Source of the DNA: Rhizobium bangladeshense
GTDB lineage: Bacteria; Pseudomonadota; Alphaproteobacteria; Rhizobiales; Rhizobiaceae
DNA: 64,000 nucleotides
Assembly (NCBI RefSeq): GCF_017357245.1
Contig: NZ_CP071616.1
Location: 124,001 to 188,000 of the forward strand
Direction: 5' to 3'
This document shows, piece by piece, positions 1 through 8,478 of this stretch. Position 1 is the stretch's first letter. Each line of letters begins with the position of its first letter. The position numbers and the translations under genes were made by a program. A model generated the notes under the pieces. That model was not told the origin of the DNA and searched no databases. It worked only from the letters and a program-made list of their open reading frames with translations.

Positions 1-149
1 CGATCGGCGACGGCCGACGCGTCGTGAGCGATCCGCAGGCGCGATATTTCGGCGGCACCTTCGTGGAGACCTCGCTGGTGCCGCTTGGCGAAGCGAGACT
101 CGGTCGCATCTCGCTCGACGATTGGCTGCGCGGCCACCGACCCACCTGA
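1..149 (+). CDS. C-terminal end of an NmrA/SDR-like protein (partial)
   Basis: An open frame enters from the left edge (reading from base 3) and stops at TGA 147-149, leaving 48 residues. The tail contains YFGGTFVETSLVP followed by LGEARLG and ends DDWLRGH. This resembles my memory of the C-terminal end of NAD(P)H-binding NmrA-type atypical short-chain dehydrogenases, but the cofactor-binding part lies outside the window, so the family is a guess. It is followed after 24 bases by the secreted cupin gene on the same strand. Confidence 0.4.
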   Translation, partial: IGDGRRVVSDPQARYFGGTFVETSLVPLGEARLGRISLDDWLRGHRPT

Positions 150-173
150 CGCTTGCAACTTCAAGGATATGCG

Positions 174-593
174 ATGAAATACTATTTTTTCCCATTGCTC
201 TTGGCTGCCGGCTACGCTGTGCCTGCATTCGCCGATAATGTGCAAGGCGCCAAGAACGCGAAGATTACACTTGTCTACGAGCATGCGCTGCCAGATGTGC
301 CCGGCAAAAGCATTCGGGGCGTTCTCGTCGAATATGGTCCCGGCGGCTACTCTCCGGCACACACGCATGCGAAGTCGGCGATCATCTATGCGACGGTCCT
401 GGAAGGCGCCGTGAAGAGCCAGATCAACGGAGGGCCGGTCCGGACCTTCAAGGCCGGCGAGAGCTTCACGGAATTGCCGGGCGACCACCACGGCGTCAGT
501 GCAAATGCCAGTGACAAGGAGCCGTCTAAACTGCTGGCGGTGTTCGTCGTCAATACCGACGAGAAGGTGCTGACCATCCCGGATCAGAAGTGA
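174..593 (+). CDS. Secreted single-domain cupin protein
   Basis: A 139-residue protein with a typical signal peptide: a hydrophobic stretch FFPLLLAAGYAVPAFA ends at a likely cleavage site before DN, so it should be exported to the periplasm. The remainder is one small cupin beta-barrel: the HTH metal-binding motif (AHTHAKS) and a second motif around LPGDHHG are visible. I chose ATG 174 because AAGGA lies six bases upstream; an in-frame TTG at 153 has no such signal. Small cupins of this type bind a metal and may act as isomerases, dioxygenases or sensors; the substrate cannot be read from the sequence. It precedes an HD-domain gene on the same strand. Confidence 0.75.
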   Translation: MKYYFFPLLLAAGYAVPAFADNVQGAKNAKITLVYEHALPDVPGKSIRGVLVEYGPGGYSPAHTHAKSAIIYATVLEGAVKSQINGGPVRTFKAGESFTELPGDHHGVSANASDKEPSKLLAVFVVNTDEKVLTIPDQK

Positions 594-651
594 CGTGCAG
601 CCGCCGCTCGCCATCCGCGGGCGGCCCATCCAGCAAGAACCGGAGTCGACC

Positions 652-1299
652 ATGACTGAAACTGCCAGTCGGATGCTTGCCGGCGTGTCCGTTCCCGACA
701 CACCGCTCGTAAACAAGGCGATCGACTACGCGCGTGAAAACTGCGAGCCCTATCTGTTCAACCACGTAATCCGTTCCTGGCTGTTCGCGGCGCGGCTTGG
801 GCAGATCGATAGCATCGACCACGATGCGGAAGTCGTTGCCGTCGGGACACTGCTCCACGACATCACGCTGAACGCAAGGTTCGCCGGACCCCGCCGTTTC
901 GAGGTGGAAGGGGCGGATCTTGCGCGAACATTCGCGACGCAAAGCGGTGTCGAAGGTCGTCGCGCCCAACTGATCTGGGACAGCGTCGCTCTCAACTCGA
1001 CACCTTCGATCGGTCTGTACAAGGAACCGGAGGTCGCGCTCTGCACCGCCGGGATCGGCCTCGATGTCATCGGTTGGCGCTACGACGCTCTTCCCCCTGC
1101 CGAGATGGCGAGGATCGTTTCGGAGTTTCCCAGACTGGGAATGAAGCGGAAGATGACGAAGTGCTTTTGCTGCATCGTCGAGAAGAATCCAGAGACGACA
1201 TATGACAACTTCGCGCGGGATTTCGGCGAACGCTTCGTTCAGGGCTACGAAGCTCCCTCGGTCGTGGATCTCGTCCTGAACGCCCCCTTCGACGAATGA
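652..1299 (+). CDS. HD-domain hydrolase-like protein
   Basis: A 215-residue cytoplasmic protein with an HD metal-dependent hydrolase pattern: His in NHVIRSW, the His-Asp pair in LLHDITL, and a downstream FEVEGADLA segment. This arrangement is reminiscent of the cyanamide-hydratase branch of the HD family, but the similarity is from memory and weak; a generic HD hydrolase is the safe call. ATG 652 is preferred because GGAG lies six bases upstream, whereas the upstream GTG at 595 has none. It follows the cupin gene by 58 bases and may be cotranscribed with it. Substrate unknown. Confidence 0.65.
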   Translation: MTETASRMLAGVSVPDTPLVNKAIDYARENCEPYLFNHVIRSWLFAARLGQIDSIDHDAEVVAVGTLLHDITLNARFAGPRRFEVEGADLARTFATQSGVEGRRAQLIWDSVALNSTPSIGLYKEPEVALCTAGIGLDVIGWRYDALPPAEMARIVSEFPRLGMKRKMTKCFCCIVEKNPETTYDNFARDFGERFVQGYEAPSVVDLVLNAPFDE

Positions 1300-1345
1300 G
1301 ATCCTGCTGCGGCTCTCCGACCGCCAGCCTCCTCCCGGTAGCCGG

Positions 1346-1732
1346 TCAGGGGGCCGTCAATTGATGCTCATATTTGAGCATCCAGTCGCGCATCTCGCGG
1401 AGCATCGGCATCAGGTCGATGCCGGCCTGCGACAGCTCATATTCCACACGCGGCGGAATCTCCGCGAAGGCGTTGCGGATCACGATGCCGTTGTTGGCGA
1501 GATCTCGCAGCTGTTCGGTCAGCATATGCTGGGTCACCCCCGGTAGCCGTCGGCGCAGTTCGCCGAACCGGAGCGGCCCTTCGACCAGGATGCAGACGAT
1601 TTCGATCTTCCACTTGCCCGTGATGGCGCGAATGGCTCGTTGGAAGCGCAGGATATCGATCGGCTCCGGGCCTGTGCATCCGGCGCATTCGCCTTCGTCG
1701 TAGACACGTGGCTCAATGGTCTGATTTTTCAT
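1346..1732 (-). CDS. HxlR-family transcriptional regulator
   Basis: A 128-residue winged-helix regulator of the MarR-like HxlR family. The core reads GKWKIEIVCIL, then RFGELRRRLPGV, HMLTEQLRDL and a wing with PPRVEYELS, the order expected for HxlR/YodB proteins. Two cysteines in the N-terminal CAGC segment could act in redox or electrophile sensing as in some relatives. ATG 1732 gives the usual family length; the frame stays open upstream but adds unrelated sequence. It is divergent from the dehydrogenase starting at 1815, with only 82 bases between them, so that dehydrogenase gene is the likely target. Confidence 0.85.
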   Translation of the reverse strand: MKNQTIEPRVYDEGECAGCTGPEPIDILRFQRAIRAITGKWKIEIVCILVEGPLRFGELRRRLPGVTQHMLTEQLRDLANNGIVIRNAFAEIPPRVEYELSQAGIDLMPMLREMRDWMLKYEHQLTAP

Positions 1733-1814
1733 ACTGGGTCCGAAAATCCATCCTACTTGATAATTCCATATAACAGCTCGATGTTGCGGTAAAGCAAACA
1801 ATCAGAGTGATGTT

Positions 1815-2792
1815 ATGAGCAAGATTTTGGTTACAGGTGGTTCTGGTTTTGTCGGCAGCCACGTCGCTGCAAAGCTTCTGAAGGAAGGTCACGAGGTTCG
1901 TACGACAATACGGAGCGCCCGCCGCGAAGCCGAAGTTCGGTCGATGGTGCGCAATGGTGGTGCCGAATCCGACCAGGCGCTTTCTTTCAGCCAGACCGAT
2001 CTGACTGATGATCATGGCTGGGCCGCTGCCGTTAGCGGATGCGACTATGTATTGCATGTGGCTTCGCCGTTTCCACAGCAAGCTCCCGATAACGAGGATG
2101 AACTGATCGTTCCGGCGCGTGACGGTACGTTGCGCGTTTTGCGCGCCGCCAGAGACGCCGGCGTGAAGCGTGTCGTATTGACCTCTTCCTTTGCAGCCAT
2201 CGGATACGGCCACACCAACTACGACAAGGTCTTCGACGAGGAGGACTGGACGGACCCGAACGGACCAGATGTGCAGCCCTATATCAAATCCAAGGTCCTT
2301 GCCGAGCGAGCCGCCTGGGACTTCATCGACAGGGAAGGCGGCTCTCTGGAAATGTCGGTCGTCAACCCGGTGGGCATTTTCGGGCCGGTTCTGGGGCTGG
2401 ACATTTCTGCTTCGATCGCCTTCATCAAACGGTTACTCGAAGGCGCTCCGCCCCTGCCTGGCTTGAGCTTCGGCACGGTCGATGTCCGCGACCTGGCGGA
2501 ACTCCACATCCTCGCCATGACGGCGCAGGCGGCTAGGGGACAGCGCTTCATCGCTGTGAGCGGCGACGTCGTCACGTTCTTCGATATCGCGAAGACCCTC
2601 AGGGAGAAGTTGGGCGAACTCGCTCCAATGGTACAAACACCGGAGATGGAAAAGGTAGCGAGCGCGCCCGTTCGCAGGAGCACCAGCGAGAAGGCTATGC
2701 GAGTGCTGGGATGGCGTCCTCGCCCCCAGGAGGAAACCATCATCGATACGGCCCGGAGTCTATTTCGTTATGGCGTCTTAAGCTCGGTTTAG
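1815..2792 (+). CDS. Extended SDR, dihydroflavonol reductase-like aldehyde reductase
   Basis: A 325-residue extended short-chain dehydrogenase. The N-terminus begins at once with the Rossmann motif TGGSGFVGSH, and the catalytic YxxxK appears as YIKSK. The layout matches the DFR/cinnamoyl-CoA-reductase/aldehyde reductase branch, whose members reduce carbonyls with NADPH. The substrate is not evident. It is divergently paired with an HxlR regulator 82 bases upstream, a common arrangement for aldehyde or quinone detoxification genes; the regulatory link is inferred from position only. Confidence 0.8.
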   Translation: MSKILVTGGSGFVGSHVAAKLLKEGHEVRTTIRSARREAEVRSMVRNGGAESDQALSFSQTDLTDDHGWAAAVSGCDYVLHVASPFPQQAPDNEDELIVPARDGTLRVLRAARDAGVKRVVLTSSFAAIGYGHTNYDKVFDEEDWTDPNGPDVQPYIKSKVLAERAAWDFIDREGGSLEMSVVNPVGIFGPVLGLDISASIAFIKRLLEGAPPLPGLSFGTVDVRDLAELHILAMTAQAARGQRFIAVSGDVVTFFDIAKTLREKLGELAPMVQTPEMEKVASAPVRRSTSEKAMRVLGWRPRPQEETIIDTARSLFRYGVLSSV

Positions 2793-3093
2793 CGGCCACC
2801 GCATGTCTTGGTGTCGATTGGGCGAATGCGAATTGCGGTATTTGTTCTGATCTCTTGAGCTGCTGCGGACGAAGAATGACGGAATCAAAGATTCTGCTCC
2901 CGTCAAGAGCAATGGCGTTGATTATCATCGCCGGCCGAAATGATGCGTCACGTGACGCCGACACCCAATGTCGAACACGTGGCTTGCCTGTCCAGAGATG
3001 ATGCTTCGCTTCATCACTGCAGAAAATCGGTCGTGTCCCCTGACTGCGTAAATTAGCTTAGGTGTCGTCTCCGGCGCCTGTCGAATGCAGGCT
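2793..3093. other. Intergenic, nothing recognised
   Basis: About 300 bases between the dehydrogenase stop and the convergent SDR gene. Short frames exist but none resembles a protein, and I found no strong terminator hairpin. Confidence 0.5.
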
Positions 3094-3822
3094 TCAGACC
3101 TGAGCCATGCCCCCGTCAACCGCAATTTCTGCACCTGTGGTAAAACTGCTCTCGTCGCTTGCTAGGAAGAGGGCAGCCGCCGCCACCTCATCAGGTCTGC
3201 CCATCCGCCCAAGAGGGATCATCCTGGAGAGTGCGTCTCGAATGTCCTGTGAGGCGGCGGCCATCATCGCCGTATCGGTCGGTCCAGGGCTAACGACGTT
3301 GACGCGAATGCCCTTGGCGGCGAGTTCGTTAGCCCATGTGCGTGTGAATGAACGGACTGCGGCCTTGGTCGCACCATAGACGCCGTATCCTTTGGTGCCT
3401 ATATCGCCTGCGATGGAGCCAATCAGCACAATCGTTCCGCCGGGCTGCATGATGTCGATTGCGCCCTGTGCCGCGAATACGAGGGATCGGACGTTCAGGC
3501 CGAACGTTCGATCGAAATGCTCCTCAGAAATGTCTGCAAGGGGTGCATATTCGGACAAGCCCGCATTGACGACGAGCACGTCGACGCGCCCTTGTTCCGA
3601 TCGAATCTGATTGAGGACGCGCTGAAGATCGGCTTTGTTGCTGGCATCCGCCCGAAGCAGGCGAAAGCTACCCATGCCGACTGACACTGATGTGCTCTCC
3701 GCGCCCTTGCGGCTGGTCGCGTAGACCTGCGCTCCTTCGATGGCGAACCTCTGAGAAATGGCTCCGCCGATGCCGCCGACTCCGCCGATCACGAGGGCAA
3801 TCTTGTTTGCTAATCTGCTCAT
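3094..3822 (-). CDS. Classical short-chain dehydrogenase/reductase
   Basis: A 242-residue classical SDR. The cofactor motif is present as GGVGGIGG near the N-terminus, NAG as VVNAGLSEY, the catalytic serine in IGSIAG and YxxxK as YGATK; the C-terminal SPGPTDT and TGAEIAVDGG segments are typical of the FabG-like group. ATG 3822 is chosen because GGAG sits five bases upstream and the family normally starts here; a longer frame reaches 4230 but is unrelated sequence on the other side of a divergent gene. It is divergent from an HxlR regulator whose start lies 97 bases away, with a strong palindrome between them. Confidence 0.85.
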   Translation of the reverse strand: MSRLANKIALVIGGVGGIGGAISQRFAIEGAQVYATSRKGAESTSVSVGMGSFRLLRADASNKADLQRVLNQIRSEQGRVDVLVVNAGLSEYAPLADISEEHFDRTFGLNVRSLVFAAQGAIDIMQPGGTIVLIGSIAGDIGTKGYGVYGATKAAVRSFTRTWANELAAKGIRVNVVSPGPTDTAMMAAASQDIRDALSRMIPLGRMGRPDEVAAAALFLASDESSFTTGAEIAVDGGMAQV

Positions 3823-3851
3823 GTGAACTCCATCAACAATAATGATGACGT

Positions 3852-3872
3852 TAGATATAGCCTCTATATCTA
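3852..3872. promoter_or_regulatory. Palindromic operator candidate between SDR and HxlR genes
   Basis: A perfect inverted repeat with nine-base arms, TAGATATAG and CTATATCTA, separated by CCT, lies between the divergent starts at 3822 and 3920. HxlR/MarR-type regulators bind such AT-rich dyads, so this is a good candidate site for autoregulation and control of the SDR gene. Binding itself is inferred. Confidence 0.55.
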
Positions 3873-3919
3873 CGGTCAATAACGCACTATATGTAAAGCA
3901 GATATCGAGGAGTATACCC

Positions 3920-4342
3920 ATGTCCGCAGCGAACGAAGGTCTGCCCGTCAAAGCTTGCTTGCCACACAGGCCCAAGGCTGTCTCCAGTGAGGCATTACTG
4001 GACGTAGAGAAAGCGCGGCCGGCACTTGAGCAGATCGCTAACAAGTGGTCGGTCCTGATCCTGACCGTTCTGTGTACCAGGCCGTCACGGTTCAACGAGA
4101 TCATGCGGCGCCTCGACGGGATCACGCACAAAGCGCTCGCCGACGCGTTGAAGCGCCTGGAGCGCAATGGGCTCATACGCCGAGAGGTACTTACGACAAC
4201 GACGCCGGTCGGCGTCGAATATACCATCACCTCGCTCGGCCGCTCCCTTCAGCAACCGTTCGAGGCGCTCTATGCGTGGTCCATGACCTACGGCCCGGAG
4301 CTTGAACGCGCGCAGGAAGAATACGATCGGGTTCGAGATTAG
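3920..4342 (+). CDS. HxlR-family transcriptional regulator
   Basis: A 140-residue HxlR winged-helix protein: IANKWSVLILTVLC, then RFNEIMRRLDGITHKAL, LKRLERNGLI and a wing with TPVGVEYTIT. A CLPHRP segment near residue 16 supplies one N-terminal cysteine. ATG 3920 is preceded by AGGAG at a good distance; the frame is open further upstream but that part covers the operator. It is divergent from an SDR gene with a perfect palindrome between them, so local control of that gene is likely. It converges on a LysR gene. Confidence 0.85.
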   Translation: MSAANEGLPVKACLPHRPKAVSSEALLDVEKARPALEQIANKWSVLILTVLCTRPSRFNEIMRRLDGITHKALADALKRLERNGLIRREVLTTTTPVGVEYTITSLGRSLQQPFEALYAWSMTYGPELERAQEEYDRVRD

Positions 4343-4351
4343 CTCGAGTGG

Positions 4352-4370
4352 CATAGGCCGACGGCCTATG
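4352..4370. terminator. Stem-loop between convergent genes
   Basis: CATAGGCCG and CGGCCTATG form a nine-base perfect inverted repeat around a single A, between the convergent HxlR and LysR genes. It lacks a T tract but its position fits a two-way terminator. Confidence 0.45.
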
Positions 4371-4388
4371 GCGCGGCCGGACCGCTCA

Positions 4389-5249
4389 TCATGCGGTCGC
4401 GTTCACGAGATGGTCCGATACGGTTGCGATAAAGGCGCGAAGCCGCTGAAGACGTCGTAGGTCCCGGTGATATCCCATCCAGATGTCTCGCGCCGGCGGT
4501 GGCATCGGCAGTTCCAGTCTGCGGATACCCGCTATCTGATCGCCGACCACGCGGGGAAGGACGGCGATCCCGACGCCTTGCCTACACATGCGCCCTTGGA
4601 CGTTGCGATTGTTCGATCGCAGGACCGGTCTCGCGTTGGGGAAACTCTCGGTGAGCCAAGCGATATCGGGAAACTGACCGGTCGAGGTATCATGGGTGAT
4701 CAGCCGGAAACCATTCCCGTCGCCATATTTTGGATCAGGCGACTCCTCGGCGATGTAGACGCCGTATTCGAGCCTGAAAAGCCGCCGCTGAACCACATCG
4801 GCAGTGTTGAAGGGAACGATACGAAAAGCGACGTCGGCCTCGCGCTGAGCGAGGTTGAACAGGCGCGTGCCGGTCAGGATCTCGACGTCGACATTGGGGT
4901 AGGCGTTCGCAAAATCCGCCAGGATGGGAGGCAGCACATAGGCGCCGAACCAGTCCGCTGATGAAACGCGCAGACTGCCTTTGAGATTCTGCTCCTGCCC
5001 GGCAAGCCGGCGCTCCATGGCCAGCGCTCCCTCTTCCATCTGCTCCGCCAGCGCGATGATCCCGTGGCCTTCGTCGGTCAGGACAAGACCGTCCGCGGTC
5101 CGCTGGAAAAGCGTGTGGCCGATCGCCTGCTCAAGTGCGCGCAGGCGCCTGCCGACGGTGGGATGGCTCGTCTGAAGAGAACGCGCAGCACCGCCGAGCG
5201 TGCCAGATCGCGCGACAGCAAGAAATATTCGGACGTCACTCCATTCCAT
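4389..5249 (-). CDS. LysR-family transcriptional regulator
   Basis: A 286-residue LysR-type regulator. The N-terminal winged helix is clear (VRIFLAVARSGTLGGAARSL, then HPTVGRRLRALE), followed by a periplasmic-binding-protein-like effector domain from about residue 85. ATG 5249 starts MEWSDVR, the usual beginning; an in-frame GTG 24 bases upstream is less likely. It is divergent from an SDR gene at 5441, the likely target, with an inverted repeat between them. The effector is unknown. Confidence 0.85.
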   Translation of the reverse strand: MEWSDVRIFLAVARSGTLGGAARSLQTSHPTVGRRLRALEQAIGHTLFQRTADGLVLTDEGHGIIALAEQMEEGALAMERRLAGQEQNLKGSLRVSSADWFGAYVLPPILADFANAYPNVDVEILTGTRLFNLAQREADVAFRIVPFNTADVVQRRLFRLEYGVYIAEESPDPKYGDGNGFRLITHDTSTGQFPDIAWLTESFPNARPVLRSNNRNVQGRMCRQGVGIAVLPRVVGDQIAGIRRLELPMPPPARDIWMGYHRDLRRLQRLRAFIATVSDHLVNATA

Positions 5250-5312
5250 CGCCACACCCTTACAAAACTGCACGACGAGAATACATTTATGTCACTTAAA
5301 GAACAAATCTAA

Positions 5313-5344
5313 GCACCTAGATTCCAGCTGTCATCTGGAGGTGC
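5313..5344. promoter_or_regulatory. Inverted repeat in LysR-SDR intergenic region
   Basis: GCACCT at 5313-5318 pairs with AGGTGC at 5339-5344, and CCAG at 5324-5327 with CTGG at 5335-5338. The dyad lies between the divergent LysR and SDR genes and could be a LysR operator or a leader hairpin. Confidence 0.35.
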
Positions 5345-5440
5345 CTCCTTCTGTTCATTCATCGGACCCATGAGGACCGCCGCTTGGGTGCAGGAAGCGC
5401 GATCCTTGACGTTGTCTAAAAACAACTCGGAGAAAAAGTA

Positions 5441-6265
5441 ATGAAAACCTGGCTCATCACAGGCTGCTCAAGCGGCTTCGGCCAGCGGCTCGCGATCGCT
5501 GCAGCACAGCGCGGCGATCAGGTCATCGCGACTGCCCGGAATGTCAAAACGATCGAAGAAATGTCTGAGCCCTTCGGCGGCCGCATGATCATCTTGCCGC
5601 TCGACGTGACGGATGCGGCGGCAGCCAAGGCGGCGGTCGCAAAGGCGGTCGAGACATTCGGCGGCTTTGACGTGCTCGTGAACAATGCCGGTTACGGGCT
5701 GTTCGGGTCGATCGAGGAAGGCACGCCCGAGGAATATCGACCGATGTTCGAGGTGAACGTCTTCGGTCTGATCGAAACCACCAGAGCGGCTCTGCCTGTC
5801 CTGCGTCGTTCGGGCGGCACGATCGTCAACATGTCGTCCGGCGCAGGCATCGCAGGCAGCGGCGGCGCTGGATATTACAATGCTGCCAAGTTCGCTGTGG
5901 AAGGGATATCAGAGGCGCTCGCCGGCGAGCTGAAGCCGTTCGGGGTCCGCGTGCTGATCGTCGAGCCGGGGCCGTTTCGCACCGAGTTCCTTGGACGCTC
6001 GATCACGATGGCAGCCAACGAGATGCCGGAATACGCCGCGAGCTCGCGCAGGCACTATCGCGAAACCAACAACGGCAATCAGGCGGGCGATCCCGACAAG
6101 GCGATTGCGGTGATCCTGCAGGCGGTCGACGCCGATGACGCCCCGCTTCATCTGCCGCTTGGCCCGATCGCGCATTCGATCGCTGAGCGAAAGCTGGCCT
6201 CCTTTCGTAGCGATATCGACGCCTGGCGTGACATCACGATCGCCACCGATTTCGACGAGCCCTGA
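5441..6265 (+). CDS. Short-chain dehydrogenase (oxidoreductase)
   Basis: A 274-residue classical SDR: cofactor motif TGCSSGFGQ at the N-terminus, NNAG as VNNAGYG, the catalytic serine in MSSGAG and YxxxK as YNAAK. The C-terminal third, with EPGPFRTEF, is typical of the 17-beta-hydroxysteroid-dehydrogenase-like oxidoreductases that are common in rhizobia. GGAG lies upstream of ATG 5441. The gene is divergent from the LysR regulator and is followed 45 bases later by an alpha/beta hydrolase, so the two may form one operon. Substrate unknown. Confidence 0.85.
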   Translation: MKTWLITGCSSGFGQRLAIAAAQRGDQVIATARNVKTIEEMSEPFGGRMIILPLDVTDAAAAKAAVAKAVETFGGFDVLVNNAGYGLFGSIEEGTPEEYRPMFEVNVFGLIETTRAALPVLRRSGGTIVNMSSGAGIAGSGGAGYYNAAKFAVEGISEALAGELKPFGVRVLIVEPGPFRTEFLGRSITMAANEMPEYAASSRRHYRETNNGNQAGDPDKAIAVILQAVDADDAPLHLPLGPIAHSIAERKLASFRSDIDAWRDITIATDFDEP

Positions 6266-6310
6266 GGCCTGGCCGTAAGCTCTGTTTGTATGGATCGACT
6301 GGAAGTAATC

Positions 6311-7159
6311 ATGATCGCAACTCTGAAGGGGTTTACCCAGCAGCTGGTGCCGGCGAATGGCATCAAGATCAACGTCGTTACGGGGGGCTGGGGCCTGCCG
6401 ATCCTTCTGCTGCACGGCTGGCCGGAGACATGGTGGGAATGGCACCACGTGATGCCGCGGCTCGCCGAGCAATTTAGCGTGGTGGCCATGGATCTGCGCG
6501 GCGCGGGTTTTTCCGACTGCCCGCTTGACGGCTATGACAAGGCGACGATGGCGCGCGACGCGCACGAAGTCATGGTTGCCCTGGGCCACGAACGCTACGC
6601 CGTGTGCGGCCATGACATTGGAGGAATGGTGGCGTTGCCGCAGGCCGCCATCTATCGAAAGGCCGTTACCCACCTGGCCGTCCTCGACGTTCCGCTTCCC
6701 GGCTGGACGCAATGGGAGGCGACGACGGCAGGGATCTGGCACTTCAGCTTTCATATGAACCGGGATCTACCGGAGCGCCTGATCCATGGACGTGAATATG
6801 ATTATGTTTCGGCCTTCATGGCTGAACGGTTCTACGATCACAGCACCTTCGATCCGGCTGACATCGAGATCTACGCGAAAGCGATGGCTCTTCCTGGCCG
6901 CACGCGCGGCGGCATGGAATGGTATCGCACGCTGGCCGGCGATCATGCGGCTGCGCTCGAGTACAAGAAGCAGCCGCTCGAGATACCGGTGCTTGGCCTG
7001 GGTGGGGAACAGCGTTTCGGTGCGAAGATGGTCCCCATGCTTAAAGAGTTTGCCACCAATGTGAGGGGCGGCTCGATTGCGCGGTGCAGCCACTATGTCG
7101 CTGACGAGCGGCCAGATGAAGTGGCGGCCGCTCTGATCGATTTCCTCCGGGCCAGTTGA
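6311..7159 (+). CDS. Alpha/beta hydrolase, epoxide hydrolase / haloacetate dehalogenase-like
   Basis: A 282-residue alpha/beta-fold hydrolase. HGWPET forms the oxyanion-hole motif, the nucleophile elbow is GHDIGG with Asp as nucleophile, and the catalytic His is in SHYVADE near the C-terminus. An Asp nucleophile with HGWPE points to epoxide hydrolases or haloacetate dehalogenases rather than esterases. ATG 6311 has GGAAG upstream; ATG 6290 is an alternative with no such signal. It follows the SDR gene and precedes a VOC gene on the same strand, suggesting a small detoxification operon. Confidence 0.8.
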   Translation: MIATLKGFTQQLVPANGIKINVVTGGWGLPILLLHGWPETWWEWHHVMPRLAEQFSVVAMDLRGAGFSDCPLDGYDKATMARDAHEVMVALGHERYAVCGHDIGGMVALPQAAIYRKAVTHLAVLDVPLPGWTQWEATTAGIWHFSFHMNRDLPERLIHGREYDYVSAFMAERFYDHSTFDPADIEIYAKAMALPGRTRGGMEWYRTLAGDHAAALEYKKQPLEIPVLGLGGEQRFGAKMVPMLKEFATNVRGGSIARCSHYVADERPDEVAAALIDFLRAS

Positions 7160-7253
7160 AACTCTGCGACTGCCCCGTCGTCGGCTGGGATTGTGCGCGA
7201 GTGGCGCCCGCACCTATCGCGTTCGATTAATTAAACAAGAAAGGAAAACTGTC

Positions 7254-7778
7254 ATGACCGCACCTGTTGTTCGCGGCGTAAATCATATCGGCATCACGGT
7301 GGCCGACATCGAAGCTGCAAAATTTTTCCTGGTGGAAGCTTTTGGCGGCGAGGTAATCTATCAGTCCTTCGGACCACAGGATCCGCCGCGGCAGGGACCT
7401 GAATTCGAGCGGGCCACTGGTGCTTTCCCTGGAACGGTCGTGCGCGCGCAGGCGGTGGTCAAGATCGGAACCGGACCTGACATCGAGCTTTTCGAAATGC
7501 ACGGCCCCGAACAAGCCCAGCCGGTTCGAGCGAGCGACTTCGGCATTACGCATTTCGGAGTCTACACCGACGACATCGACGCATCAGTTGAGCGATTCGA
7601 AAAAGCTGGAGGCACGTCTCTTACCGCGCCGCGCGCTATTCCCTACGCAACCGAAAAAGGCCCCGGAAACAAGGTCTGCTATTGTCGTATGCCATGGGGC
7701 ACGACTGTGGAATTCATCACCACGCCCGACCGCATGGGCTATCATGACCAGACGGATCTGCGCAGGTGGCAGGACTAG
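7254..7778 (+). CDS. VOC (glyoxalase/dioxygenase superfamily) protein
   Basis: A 174-residue vicinal-oxygen-chelate protein. The first motif VNHIGITVADIE carries the first metal His, a second beta-alpha-beta unit begins at ITHFGVYTDDID, and a Glu in TTVEFI completes the usual ligand set. Members include glyoxalases, extradiol dioxygenases and resistance proteins; the exact reaction cannot be assigned. AAGGA precedes ATG 7254. It is the last gene of a same-strand run after the SDR and alpha/beta hydrolase. Confidence 0.8.
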   Translation: MTAPVVRGVNHIGITVADIEAAKFFLVEAFGGEVIYQSFGPQDPPRQGPEFERATGAFPGTVVRAQAVVKIGTGPDIELFEMHGPEQAQPVRASDFGITHFGVYTDDIDASVERFEKAGGTSLTAPRAIPYATEKGPGNKVCYCRMPWGTTVEFITTPDRMGYHDQTDLRRWQD

Positions 7779-7805
7779 GACAGAGCGTTATGAGCTTCGA
7801 CCACA

Positions 7806-7961
7806 ATGTCTCGCCGCAGGTTTCTGCCGCTCTCGGCGATAGCTGCGGCCTCGGTGCTGGCAGTTTGCTCCTCCACCTCCGGCACCAGCCGGACGGTGGG
7901 GCAGCAGCCGGTACGGTGTTACCGGACAGGCAGATCCGATCGGAGAGCCTGTCGGCCATGA
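7806..7961 (+). pseudogene. Lipoprotein-like N-terminal fragment, probably a gene remnant
   Basis: A 51-residue frame starts MSRRRFLPLSAIAAAS and continues with a lipobox-like LAVC, then loses coding character and stops at 7959-7961. It looks like the exported N-terminus of a lipoprotein whose remainder has been lost or frame-shifted; neighbouring frames also stay open but match nothing I know. It lies between the VOC gene and the convergent acetyltransferase. Confidence 0.3.
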
Positions 7962-8043
7962 TTTCCCGATTCGACGACGGCGGCGATGACGATTGCGGTA
8001 TCGAGGGCTTGGGCAAACGAGCCTGCGCCTGAGCCGACGCCCG

Positions 8044-8478
8044 TCACGATCCAAGGTCCTTCACCATCAAGACCGCTGATGACGGACAGATCGACGCTGC
8101 CTGCCGGGTCCGAAGGATTGCCTCGGGCGCGTCCGCGCGGTCGATCTGAACAAAGCCAAGCCTTTCAAAGAAAGGTGCCGCGGATGTCGTCAGCAGATAG
8201 GCTTGGGTGGCACCGAATCGGCGAGCCTGTTCAAGGACGTCCAACGCTATCCTCTTGCCGATGCCCCGACCTTGGTGGCCTGGGGCTACGGCAATCGACC
8301 GGAGCAGGATATCGTGGCCCGTGGGTTCAAAACCGCCGCAACCGCAGACTGATCCGTTCTCAGCTGCAATAAAGAATATCCGCCCGACGCCTTCAAGGTC
8401 GTCGGTGGGCAGGCCTGCGCCATCTAGCAAGGCCTTGAGAGAGGGGTCGGTTCCACCGACCGGTTCGATATCGATCAC
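8044..8478 (-). CDS. GNAT acetyltransferase, ArsN2-like
   Basis: A 144-residue GNAT-fold acetyltransferase. The acetyl-CoA loop is HQGRGIGKRI, preceded by LLRSIAVAP. The N-terminal LLDGAGLPTDDL and the C-terminal AILRTRQAASICPSSAV are the segments I associate with ArsN2, an acetyltransferase linked to arsenic (arsinothricin) resistance. No other ars gene is in the window, so the role is uncertain. The start is probably GTG 8478, which has GGAG nine bases upstream and gives the family length; the frame is open to 8571. Confidence 0.6.
   Translation of the reverse strand: MIDIEPVGGTDPSLKALLDGAGLPTDDLEGVGRIFFIAAENGSVCGCGGFEPTGHDILLRSIAVAPGHQGRGIGKRIALDVLEQARRFGATQAYLLTTSAAPFFERLGFVQIDRADAPEAILRTRQAASICPSSAVLMVKDLGS

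Noticed and set aside
2926..2939. TTGATTATCATCGC, a partial FixK-like match
   Set aside because: Two mismatches in one half and no suitable downstream gene.
7766..8032. 88-codon plus-strand frame between the VOC and acetyltransferase genes
   Set aside because: Overlapping frames are all open because of base composition; the lipobox-bearing fragment at 7806 is the only part with a protein-like signal.
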